From: Metabacillus schmidteae
GTDB taxonomy: Bacteria > Bacillota > Bacilli > Bacillales > Bacillaceae
Assembly: GCF_903166545.1 (NCBI RefSeq)
Contig: NZ_CAESCH010000002.1
Coordinates: 310,001 to 374,000, forward strand
DNA: 64,000 nucleotides
Direction of reading: 5' to 3'
Positions 54,660 through 64,000 of the stretch are shown here, one piece after another. A program made the translations under genes and the position numbers. How positions within the stretch are numbered: position 1 is the first letter of the stretch; the number at the start of each line of letters is the position of its first letter. The notes beneath the pieces are model-generated. The model made no database searches and had not been told where the DNA came from. It saw only the letters and a list, made by a program, of their open reading frames with translations.

Positions 54660-56171
54660 ATGATGGAAGATACTTTACAAAAAAAACCGCCATATTTAAT
54701 GATTGCTATTTTATTTATTGGAGCTTTTGTCTCTTTCTTAAATAACTCGCTATTAAACGTGGCACTGCCATCTATGATGGTGGACTTGGAAATTAAGGAC
54801 TATTCTACAATTCAATGGCTTGCTACTGGTTACATGTTAGTCAGCGGTGTTTTAATTCCGGCATCAGCATTTTTACTAACGAAGTTTTCCAACCGAAGAT
54901 TATTTATCACTTCAATGATTATATTTACGTTAGGTACTGCATTAGCTGCGTTTGCACCTAGCTTCGGTTTATTACTTACTGGACGTATGATTCAAGCGGC
55001 AGGTTCTTCTGTAATGGGACCTTTATTGATGAATGTTATGCTTGTCAGCTTCCCGCGTGAAAAACGTGGTGCAGCAATGGGTGTTTTCGGATTAGTTATG
55101 ATTACCGCTCCGGCAATTGGACCAACATTATCCGGTTATATCGTGGAGAACTATGACTGGCGTTTACTTTTTGAAATGATTTTACCATTAGCTGTTATTA
55201 CTCTAATCTTAGCATTTTGGAAGTTTGAGAACGTTATGGAACAAAACAAAGAAGCAAAGCTTGATTACTTATCAGTTGTTTTATCTTCAATCGGTTTTGG
55301 TGGTTTATTATATGGATTCAGTTCTGCAAGTGCAGATGGCTGGACAGATCCAATCGTGTTAACTACTCTCATTGCTGGTGTGATTGCCTTAATCATTTTC
55401 GTTGTCCGTCAATTGAAAATGGAAAAACCATTATTAGACTTGAGAGTATATAAATATCCAATGTTTGCACTAGGATCTGTTGTAATGATTGTCAATGCAG
55501 TAGCGATGTTCTCCGGGATGATTTTAACACCTGCTTATGTGCAAAATGTTCGTGGAATTTCACCGCTGGATTCTGGTTTAATGATGTTACCTGGTGCGGT
55601 TATTATGGGATTGATGTCACCAATTACAGGTAAGCTATTCGATAAATTCGGTCCACGTGCTCTAGCTGTTTTAGGATTATCGATTACAGCAGTCTCAACT
55701 TACATGTTAGCGAATGTGCAACTGGACACTAGTTATGGCCATATTATTCTTATCTACTCACTTCGTATGTTTGGGATGTCAATGGTAATGATGCCAATTA
55801 TGACAAATGGTTTAAATCAATTACCAACTGTCTTAAACCCACACGGAACAGCTGTTAATAATACTGTTCAACAAGTGTCAGGTTCAATTGGTACAGCTAT
55901 TCTTGTTACAATCATGAACTCTGTAACAACATCAGAAGCAGAAAACTTAATGACTGGTGTTGACCCTACAACGTTAACGGCATCTAGTCAGGCACTAATC
56001 ATGCAGAAGTCACTATTAGAGGGAATTCAATATTCTTTCTATGTTACTTTAGTTATTAATATCGTAGCAATTTTGTTATCTTTCTTTATAAAACGTGTTG
56101 ATACGAGTAAAGAAGCTGTTCAGAAATTAAATAAAGAGGCTAAAACACAAATGAAGCCTAAGACGATATAA
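54660..56171 (+). CDS. MFS drug efflux transporter (DHA2, EmrB/QacA/LmrB type)
   Basis: A 503-residue proton-drug antiporter with 14 predicted helices. Motif C of drug exporters is visible as VMITAPAIGPTLSGYIVENYDWRLLFEMI, motif A-like as KFSNRRLFI, and the N-terminal FLNNSLLNVALPSMMVDL is typical of DHA2 members, where Asp is often in place of the first Asn. It starts directly after the TetR stop (ATG 54660 or 54663; AGAAGG upstream). The pair resembles lmrAB of B. subtilis (lincomycin and puromycin efflux), but the substrate cannot be read from the sequence. Confidence 0.9.
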   Translation: MMEDTLQKKPPYLMIAILFIGAFVSFLNNSLLNVALPSMMVDLEIKDYSTIQWLATGYMLVSGVLIPASAFLLTKFSNRRLFITSMIIFTLGTALAAFAPSFGLLLTGRMIQAAGSSVMGPLLMNVMLVSFPREKRGAAMGVFGLVMITAPAIGPTLSGYIVENYDWRLLFEMILPLAVITLILAFWKFENVMEQNKEAKLDYLSVVLSSIGFGGLLYGFSSASADGWTDPIVLTTLIAGVIALIIFVVRQLKMEKPLLDLRVYKYPMFALGSVVMIVNAVAMFSGMILTPAYVQNVRGISPLDSGLMMLPGAVIMGLMSPITGKLFDKFGPRALAVLGLSITAVSTYMLANVQLDTSYGHIILIYSLRMFGMSMVMMPIMTNGLNQLPTVLNPHGTAVNNTVQQVSGSIGTAILVTIMNSVTTSEAENLMTGVDPTTLTASSQALIMQKSLLEGIQYSFYVTLVINIVAILLSFFIKRVDTSKEAVQKLNKEAKTQMKPKTI

Positions 56172-56176
56172 TAGTC

Positions 56177-56209
56177 AGAGCCGATTCCTAAGTAGGAGCG
56201 GCTCTTTTT
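56177..56209 (+). terminator. Rho-independent terminator of the efflux operon
   Basis: AGAGCCG (56177-56183) pairs with CGGCTCT (56199-56205), extended by ATTCCTA/TAGGAG, then TTTTT. Confidence 0.88.
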
Positions 56210-56250
56210 GTCTATGAGGAGGAGTGAAATGTGTCGGATTTTGTCTAATA

Positions 56251-56350
56251 GCAAATAAATTTTGAGAATCGCAAATAAATTCCAGGAATCACAAGTAAAA
56301 TTAATAAATAGCAAATAAAAACTCAAAATTGCAAATAAAATCAAATTTGC
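56251..56350. repeat. Family III array 3: five units of 20-bp period, GCAAATAAA core
   Basis: GCAAATAAA begins at 56251, 56271, 56311 and 56331, with the variant ACAAGTAAA at 56291: an exact 20-nt period over five units, separated by drifting 11-nt AT-rich spacers (for example TTTTGAGAATC, TTCCAGGAATC). A GC stub (TTTGCAAG) ends it. It lies between the efflux terminator and the sigL promoter region. Spacers too short and too alike to be CRISPR. Confidence 0.75.
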
Positions 56351-56439
56351 AAGAACATCACATATGTATAACCACTCAATACATAAATATAGTAAAAAAA
56401 TACTTGTGTAATAGAATCAATGATTAGTAAAATAGTAAA

Positions 56440-56453
56440 TGTAAGCGCTTTCG
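56440..56453 (+). promoter_or_regulatory. CcpA operator (cre) before sigL
   Basis: TGTAAGCGCTTTCG matches the cre consensus TGWAARCGYTWNCW at every position but the last. It lies 51 nt before the sigL start. CcpA repression of sigL by glucose is known in B. subtilis. Confidence 0.8.
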
Positions 56454-56503
56454 TTGAACGCTTTTCAACCGATTGTGTAAACTATTATTGGGAGGAAATA
56501 AAA

Positions 56504-57796
56504 ATGAAAATGGATTTAGTGCAACAACAGGGGTTAAAACTAAATATGACTCAAGAACTTCAACAAGCCATCTCACTTTTGCAGTATTCCTCAGCAGATT
56601 TGCTTTCATATGTGCGGGAGCTTACATTAGAAAATCCTCTTATTGAAGTGAAGGAGAGAAGTAAATCACTCTTCCGTCATTCAAGATCATCCTCAACTAA
56701 ACAATCCTTTATTGAAAATACGGTAAAAGAAAAAACAAATCTTCGCGACCATTTACGGCATCAGCTAATTAATTTTTCGTTATCAAAGCAAGATCGGGCA
56801 TGTCTTGAACTGCTCATCAACGCATTGGATTCAAATGGATATGTAAAAGATTCACTTGAAGATCTGGCACATTTAATGAATGTTAACGAAGAGGTAGTTG
56901 AAAGTAAATTGTATTTTCTTCAAAGCTTAGATCCTGCCGGAATCGGTGCCCGCTCACTTCAGGAGTGTATTTTGCTGCAACTAAGACGTTTGCACACTAG
57001 AAATGAGCTCGCGGAAACGATTATATCTGACCATTTTCACTTGTTCGCTGAAAAATCCTGGAAGGAACTTGCCAAACTTCTAAAAATAAAAATAAATCAA
57101 ATTCAAGAAATTCATGAAGTGATCAAACAGTTGGAACCAAGACCGGGGTTGAAGTATGGAGTAGACGATAGTACATATGTAACTCCGGACATGACAATAA
57201 AAGAAGTAAATGGCGCTTGGCATATCATTTATCATGATGAGTTAATTCCGAAGTTAATGGTTCATGATCCTCTGGAAACAAACGGACCGGTTAGAATAGA
57301 TAAGGAAACGAAAAGTTTTTACACTAAAAATCTTACTCAAGGAAAATGGTTGATGCGGGCAATTGAACAAAGAAAAGAAACGATGATGAGTGTGATGAAT
57401 GAAATCTTAAAAAAACAAAGTGATTTTCTTACTAAAGGGAAAAGTTCACTTAAACCATTGACACTAAAGGATATTGCAGATATGTTAGACATTCATGAAT
57501 CAACAGTTAGTCGTACGGTAAAAGATAAGTTTGTTCAAACTCCACATGGATTAATGAACATGAAATCTTTTTTCACAACAAAGCTATCTGATAACCAAGG
57601 TGATGTTTCAACAGCTGCTGTTAAATTAAAACTAAAAGAAGTCATAGATTCAGAGAATAAGAAAAAACCTTTGTCAGACCAAAAAATAGCAAATACGTTA
57701 AAAACATTGTATGATATTGATATTTCCAGAAGAACGGTGACAAAATATCGTGAGCAATTAACAATTCCAACGTCTTCAATAAGGAAAGAATATTAA
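56504..57796 (+). CDS. sigL: RNA polymerase sigma-54 factor
   Basis: A 430-residue sigma-54 (RpoN/SigL) factor, which needs enhancer-binding ATPases to open promoters of the -24/-12 type. ATG 56504 follows GGAGG (56491-56495) by 8 nt; the long frame from 56420 has no start signal. Region I is QQQGLKLNMTQELQQAISLLQYSSADLLSYVRELTLENPLIE. The core-binding part contains LQSLDPAGIGARSLQECILLQL. The helix-turn-helix is LKDIADMLDIHESTVSRTVKDKFVQTPHG, and the RpoN box is RRTVTKYREQL at the C-terminus (the usual form is ARRTVAKYRE). The regulon in bacilli includes levanase (lev), arginine and acetoin genes. A cre site upstream ties it to carbon state. Confidence 0.96.
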   Translation: MKMDLVQQQGLKLNMTQELQQAISLLQYSSADLLSYVRELTLENPLIEVKERSKSLFRHSRSSSTKQSFIENTVKEKTNLRDHLRHQLINFSLSKQDRACLELLINALDSNGYVKDSLEDLAHLMNVNEEVVESKLYFLQSLDPAGIGARSLQECILLQLRRLHTRNELAETIISDHFHLFAEKSWKELAKLLKIKINQIQEIHEVIKQLEPRPGLKYGVDDSTYVTPDMTIKEVNGAWHIIYHDELIPKLMVHDPLETNGPVRIDKETKSFYTKNLTQGKWLMRAIEQRKETMMSVMNEILKKQSDFLTKGKSSLKPLTLKDIADMLDIHESTVSRTVKDKFVQTPHGLMNMKSFFTTKLSDNQGDVSTAAVKLKLKEVIDSENKKKPLSDQKIANTLKTLYDIDISRRTVTKYREQLTIPTSSIRKEY

Positions 57797-57804
57797 TAAA
57801 TGAA

Positions 57805-58056
57805 ATGGAAGTGCAGGCAGCTGTGAAAAAAGTAGTCTTTTATTCAAAAGAGAATTGCTCGTTATGTGATAAAGGATTAGCCATTATTCATGAACTGCAG
57901 GAAGAGTTCGATTTTGAGTATGAAATAGTTGATATTTATCAAGATGATGAGCTCCTGGAAAAGTTTCAAATTATGATTCCAGTTGTTGAAATCGAAAAAG
58001 AAGTCGTCACATATGGGATTTTGGATAAAGATTCCATAAGAAAGCGTTTACTTTAA
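57805..58056 (+). CDS. Glutaredoxin-like protein
   Basis: An 83-residue thioredoxin-fold protein of the glutaredoxin-like DUF836 group. The redox motif is NCSLC with Cys 18 and Cys 21, followed by DKGLAIIHELQEEFDFEYEIVDIYQDDELLEKFQIMIPVVEI, which has the cis-Pro (IPVVEI) of the fold. ATG 57805 has no good binding site and follows the sigL stop by 8 nt; GTG 57823 is an alternative. It lies between sigL and the cggR promoter. The partner is unknown. Confidence 0.82.
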   Translation: MEVQAAVKKVVFYSKENCSLCDKGLAIIHELQEEFDFEYEIVDIYQDDELLEKFQIMIPVVEIEKEVVTYGILDKDSIRKRLL

Positions 58057-58074
58057 AAAGTCAGTAAACATTTC

Positions 58075-58103
58075 TTGAATATGTAATTTTCCCCTGTTAA
58101 AAT
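58075..58103 (+). promoter_or_regulatory. Sigma-A promoter of the cggR-gapA operon
   Basis: TTGAAT (58075-58080), 17-nt spacer, TAAAAT (58098-58103) with an extended TGT in front of the -10. It lies 100 nt before cggR; the CggR operator follows. Confidence 0.75.
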
Positions 58104-58138
58104 AAAGTTATGGCAAGGGAGATTTTTTTTTGAGATGG

Positions 58139-58174
58139 TGGGACACAATATGTCACAGTGGGACCATTTAAGTC
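58139..58174 (+). promoter_or_regulatory. CggR operator
   Basis: Two direct repeats: TGGGAC-n6-TGTC (58139-58154) and TGGGAC-n6-AGTC (58159-58174), separated by 4 nt. This is the layout of the B. subtilis operator (CGGGAC-n6-TGTC-n4-CGGGAC-n6-TGTC). It lies downstream of the promoter, so bound CggR would block elongation or promoter clearance until fructose-1,6-bisphosphate releases it. Confidence 0.88.
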
Positions 58175-58202
58175 CATATCGACTCAGAAAGGGATAGCAA
58201 AA

Positions 58203-59225
58203 ATGAAATCACTTATCGAAGTACAAAAAAAATTATTGCCTGACCTGTTACCGGTTATGCAAAAACGCTATCAAATTCTTCAGTACATACGGTTAATGCA
58301 GCCGATTGGACGCAGAAGTCTCTCAACTAGCCTGGGTATTAGTGAAAGAATTCTAAGAAATGAAGTGCAATTTCTGAAGGATCAAAATCTAATTGACATT
58401 CAAACTTCAGGTATGACCTTAACAGAAGAAGGAACATCATTGCTTATTCACCTTGAGGAAATGATGAAAGATGTTTTAGGATTGTCTTCTTTGGAAAATA
58501 CATTAAAGAAGCGATTCAATTTAAACAGAGTCATTGTTGTTTCCGGTGATAGTGATCAATCTCCATGGGTTAAAAAAGAAATGGGAAGAGCATGTGTAAC
58601 ATGTATAAAAGAGCGATTAAAGGGTAATAATATCGTCGCTGTAACTGGTGGTACTACGTTGGCAGCTGTTGCAGAAATGATGACTCCTGATAGTAAAAAT
58701 CGCGATACTTTATTCGTCCCGGCACGTGGAGGATTAGGAGAAACCGTTGAAAACCAGGCGAACACGATTTGCGCTAAAATGGCCGAACGTGCGAGCGGTG
58801 ATTACAGACTTCTCTATGCTCCTGATCAACAGCTAAGTAAAGATGCATACCAGGCGATTATTGAAGAGCCGTCGATCAAAGAAACTTTAACAATCTTGAA
58901 ATCAGCCAGTATGGTCGTTCATGGAATAGGGGACGCTAAAACTATGGCGGAGCGTCGGAAAACTCCTGAAGAACATTTTCGGAAGATTATCGACGGGAAG
59001 GCTGTTGCTGAAGCGTTTGGTTATTATTTTGACCAGCATGGTGAGATTGTACATAAAGTTCAAACGGTGGGGATTCAATTAGATGACATTGAGGAAATAC
59101 CAACTGTTATTGCGGTTGCAGGAGGGGCCTCAAAAGCAAAGGCAATTAGAGCCTACATGAAACAAACATTGGACTCTATTTTAATTACAGATGAAGCCGC
59201 AGCTATTGAGTTAATAAGGGATTAA
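58203..59225 (+). CDS. cggR: Central glycolytic genes regulator
   Basis: A 340-residue repressor of the SorC/DeoR type that senses fructose-1,6-bisphosphate. ATG 58203 gives the expected N-terminus (MKSLIEVQKKLLPDLLPVMQKRYQILQYIRLMQPIGRRSLSTSLGISERILRNEV, in which the recognition helix is within GRRSLSTSLGISERILRNEV); AGAAAGGGA precedes it. A frame from 58158 runs through the operator. The C-terminal sugar-binding domain shows VAVTGGTTLAAVAEMM, VPARGGLGE, VVHGIGDA and IAVAGGASKAKAI. It is the first gene of the glycolytic operon and represses it when glycolytic flux is low. Confidence 0.96.
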   Translation: MKSLIEVQKKLLPDLLPVMQKRYQILQYIRLMQPIGRRSLSTSLGISERILRNEVQFLKDQNLIDIQTSGMTLTEEGTSLLIHLEEMMKDVLGLSSLENTLKKRFNLNRVIVVSGDSDQSPWVKKEMGRACVTCIKERLKGNNIVAVTGGTTLAAVAEMMTPDSKNRDTLFVPARGGLGETVENQANTICAKMAERASGDYRLLYAPDQQLSKDAYQAIIEEPSIKETLTILKSASMVVHGIGDAKTMAERRKTPEEHFRKIIDGKAVAEAFGYYFDQHGEIVHKVQTVGIQLDDIEEIPTVIAVAGGASKAKAIRAYMKQTLDSILITDEAAAIELIRD

Positions 59226-59244
59226 CACTCCCTGATTATAAAAA

Positions 59245-59269
59245 GTTCTTCTCTTTACAAGAGTAGAAC
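59245..59269 (+). ncRNA. Intercistronic stem-loop between cggR and gapA
   Basis: GTTCTTCTCTT (59245-59255) and AAGAGTAGAAC (59259-59269) pair with one T-T mismatch around a 3-nt loop. In B. subtilis the cggR-gapA transcript is cut near such a structure, which leaves gapA mRNA stable and abundant. The hairpin here is seen; the processing is by analogy. Confidence 0.62.
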
Positions 59270-59313
59270 CATTTCTTATGAAAGTGTTCGAGGTAAACCC
59301 TTGAACAAATTAA

Positions 59314-60336
<1,023 letters not shown>

Positions 60337-60376
60337 TTCGTAAGAGTTAACGAACTATATAGCTACAAACCAATGG

Positions 60377-60409
60377 GGAAAGGGGATCATCCCCTTTCCT
60401 TATTTTTTA
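60377..60409 (+). terminator. Terminator between gapA and pgk
   Basis: GGAAAGGGGAT (60377-60387) and ATCCCCTTTCC (60389-60399) pair perfectly across a single base, so the real loop opens to a few bases; TTATTTTTT follows. Partial read-through into pgk is expected. The rest of the 60410-60616 gap shows no gene and no clear promoter. Confidence 0.87.
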
Positions 60410-60616
60410 CTTTCAGAAAGTATAAAACTAAGGCTTGCGCCATTAGGACTTGGCGATAAGTCAAATTTTTAAAATGCACGATACCTAACTTATCTGGACC
60501 TCATTCCGCTATACCTGACCTTCTGCTAATTATTAGCTGGAGATAGCAACTGATTTCAGGATATAATGTTAGATGTGTGCAATAAGCTTAGTTTTAATAA
60601 AAAGGGAGGGCTTTTC

Positions 60617-61801
60617 ATGAACAAAAAATCAGTGAAAGACATTGATGTTAAAGGAAAAGTCGTCTTTTGTCGCGTTGATTTTAACGTTCCGATGAAGGAT
60701 GGACAAGTTACGGACGATACTCGTATCCGTGCCGCATTACCAACGATTCAATACTTAAGTGAACAAGGTGCGAAAGTTGTTTTAGCAAGTCACTTAGGTC
60801 GTCCAAAAGGTGAAGTAGTGGAAGAGTTACGCTTAAATGCTGTAGCTGAAAAACTTCAAGAGCTTTCTGGTAAAAATGTTGTGAAAACTGATGAAGCTTA
60901 TGGTGATACGGTTAAAGCTGAAATTGCTAAATTAGAAGAAGGCGGTCTTCTATTACTAGAAAACGTACGCTTCTATGCTGGTGAAGAGAAAAATGATCCA
61001 GAATTAGCAAAAGCGTTTGCTGACCTTGCTGATGTTTATGTGAACGATGCTTTCGGTGCAGCTCACCGTGCACATGCTTCTACTGAAGGGATCGCAAAAC
61101 ACCTTCCGGCAGTTGCAGGTTTCTTAATGGAAAAAGAACTTGAAGTATTAGGTAAAGCATTATCTAATCCAGAACGTCCATTCACAGCGATCATTGGTGG
61201 AGCAAAAGTTAAGGATAAAATCGGTGTAATCGATAACTTACTTGATAAAGTGGACAACTTAATCATTGGTGGCGGACTAGCTTACACATTTATCAAAGCT
61301 TTAGGCCATGATGTTGGTAAATCCCTATTAGAAGAAGACAAAATTGATTTAGCAAAATCATACCTTGATCAAGCAAAAGAAAAAGGTGTTAACTTCTATA
61401 TGCCTGTAGATGTTGTTGTGGCAGACGACTTCTCAAACGATGCCAACACACAAGTTGTATCAATTGACAGCATTCCAAGTGATTGGGAAGGTCTTGATGC
61501 AGGTCCAAAAACACGTGAAATCTATGCTGACGTTATTAAAAACTCCAAGCTTGTTATTTGGAACGGACCAATGGGTGTATTTGAATTAGATACATTCGCT
61601 GGAGGAACAAAAGCAGTTGCAGAAGCATTAGCTGAGGCAAATGATACATATTCCGTTATCGGAGGAGGAGATTCAGCTGCTGCTGTCGAAAAGTTTGATT
61701 TGGCTGATAAAATGAGCCACATTTCAACTGGCGGTGGAGCATCTCTTGAATTTATGGAAGGTAAAGAGCTTCCAGGTGTAGTTGCATTAAACGATAAATA
61801 A
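60617..61801 (+). CDS. pgk: Phosphoglycerate kinase
   Basis: Transfers phosphate from 1,3-bisphosphoglycerate to ADP. The 394-residue protein has the signature [48 protein letters not shown], the hinge region [32 protein letters not shown] and nucleotide loop [12 protein letters not shown] with [14 protein letters not shown] at the end. GGGAGGG lies 6 nt before ATG 60617; a longer frame from 60566 has no start signal. It lies 280 nt after gapA and is followed by tpi. Confidence 0.98.
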   Translation: MNKKSVKDIDVKGKVVFCRVDFNVPMKDGQVTDDTRIRAALPTIQYLSEQGAKVVLASHLGRPKGEVVEELRLNAVAEKLQELSGKNVVKTDEAYGDTVKAEIAKLEEGGLLLLENVRFYAGEEKNDPELAKAFADLADVYVNDAFGAAHRAHASTEGIAKHLPAVAGFLMEKELEVLGKALSNPERPFTAIIGGAKVKDKIGVIDNLLDKVDNLIIGGGLAYTFIKALGHDVGKSLLEEDKIDLAKSYLDQAKEKGVNFYMPVDVVVADDFSNDANTQVVSIDSIPSDWEGLDAGPKTREIYADVIKNSKLVIWNGPMGVFELDTFAGGTKAVAEALAEANDTYSVIGGGDSAAAVEKFDLADKMSHISTGGGASLEFMEGKELPGVVALNDK

Positions 61802-61808
61802 AAAAACA

Positions 61809-61872
61809 ATACAAAACGTTTGAAAGGTGCTCACCTTTTAACGGCATCTACCTGACTTCAAACATTTTGTAT
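61809..61872 (+). repeat. Long inverted repeat in the pgk-tpi spacer
   Basis: ATACAAAACGTTTGAA (61809-61824) and TTCAAACATTTTGTAT (61857-61872) pair at 15 of 16 positions. Inside, AAAGGTG and CACCTTT form a second stem. No T-run follows. It may be an mRNA-processing or stability structure within the operon. Confidence 0.75.
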
Positions 61873-61890
61873 GCAATGAGGACGGTGTAA

Positions 61891-64000
<2,110 letters not shown>

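Noticed and set aside
56251..56350. CRISPR-like spacing of the 20-bp units
   Set aside because: The repeats are only 9 nt, degenerate, with 11-nt related spacers; no cas genes. It is a periodic array and not a CRISPR.
58158..58202. Longer CggR start at 58158
   Set aside because: It overlaps the operator; ATG 58203 gives the family N-terminus and has a binding site.

Overview
The window is chromosomal DNA of a low-GC, spore-former-type member of the Bacillaceae (Bacillus/Metabacillus-like). Three things point there. Start sites carry strong AGGAGG-type ribosome binding sites. Long stretches keep the gene order I recall from Bacillus subtilis: csbA-uvrB-uvrA, yvlABCD, hprK-lgt-yvoD-ppaX-yvoF-hisZGDBHAFI, yvcD-trxB-yvcI-rapZ-yvcK-whiA-crh-clpP-tRNA-Arg, sigL, cggR-gapA-pgk-tpi-pgm. 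The regulatory sites are of Firmicute type (LexA/DinR, sigma-W, CtsR, CcpA cre, CggR). All assignments come from reading the sequence and from remembered families; no database was searched.

Layout. 0-9 kb: the start of an aminotransferase gene, cardiolipin synthase, a phosphate transport pair (YkaA-like plus Pit), a CapA-like protein, release factor 3, an acetyltransferase and CsbA; two small membrane proteins lie here too. 9-14 kb: the SOS-type uvrBA operon. 14-24 kb: an accessory block, a frameshifted chemoreceptor followed by a YesM/YesN-type two-component system, a sugar-binding lipoprotein with no permease, levansucrase (sacB) and endolevanase (levB). 24-26 kb: yvlABCD behind a textbook sigma-W promoter. 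26.5-29 kb: a secreted metallophosphoesterase and a SPOR-domain amidase. 29-33 kb: HPr kinase, lipoprotein transferase, PpaX and neighbours. 33.8-40.2 kb: the complete eight-gene histidine operon. 40.4-49.3 kb: a DUF3231 protein, a TPR protein, thioredoxin reductase, the yvcI-rapZ-yvcK-whiA-crh cluster and clpP under CtsR. 49.8-56.2 kb: a plastic region with a DUF2269 protein, tRNA-Arg(CCG), a transferase, an IS1182-type transposase, and a TetR/MFS efflux pair with three operators. 56.4-64 kb: sigma-54, a glutaredoxin-like protein, and the CggR-controlled glycolytic operon, cut by the window end inside pgm.

A theme is carbon-flux control: HprK, PpaX and Crh set the seryl-phosphorylation signal, CcpA probably reads it at a cre site before sigL, CggR senses glycolytic flux, and YvcK/RapZ-type proteins link to cell-wall precursor supply. 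The levan block would let the cell polymerise sucrose to fructan and recycle it. Its sacB leader is only about 35 nt, too short for the antiterminator control used in B. subtilis, so control at initiation is more likely.

The least explained content is intergenic. Four kinds of repeat recur: (I) a roughly 130-bp element with long terminal inverted repeats, in two end-types, five copies; (II) a roughly 150-bp long-hairpin element, three copies, one of them inserted inside a family I copy; (III) arrays with an exact 20-bp period and a GCAA(A/T)-type core, at three loci; (IV) GGGACA/TGTCCC hairpin clusters, at two loci.
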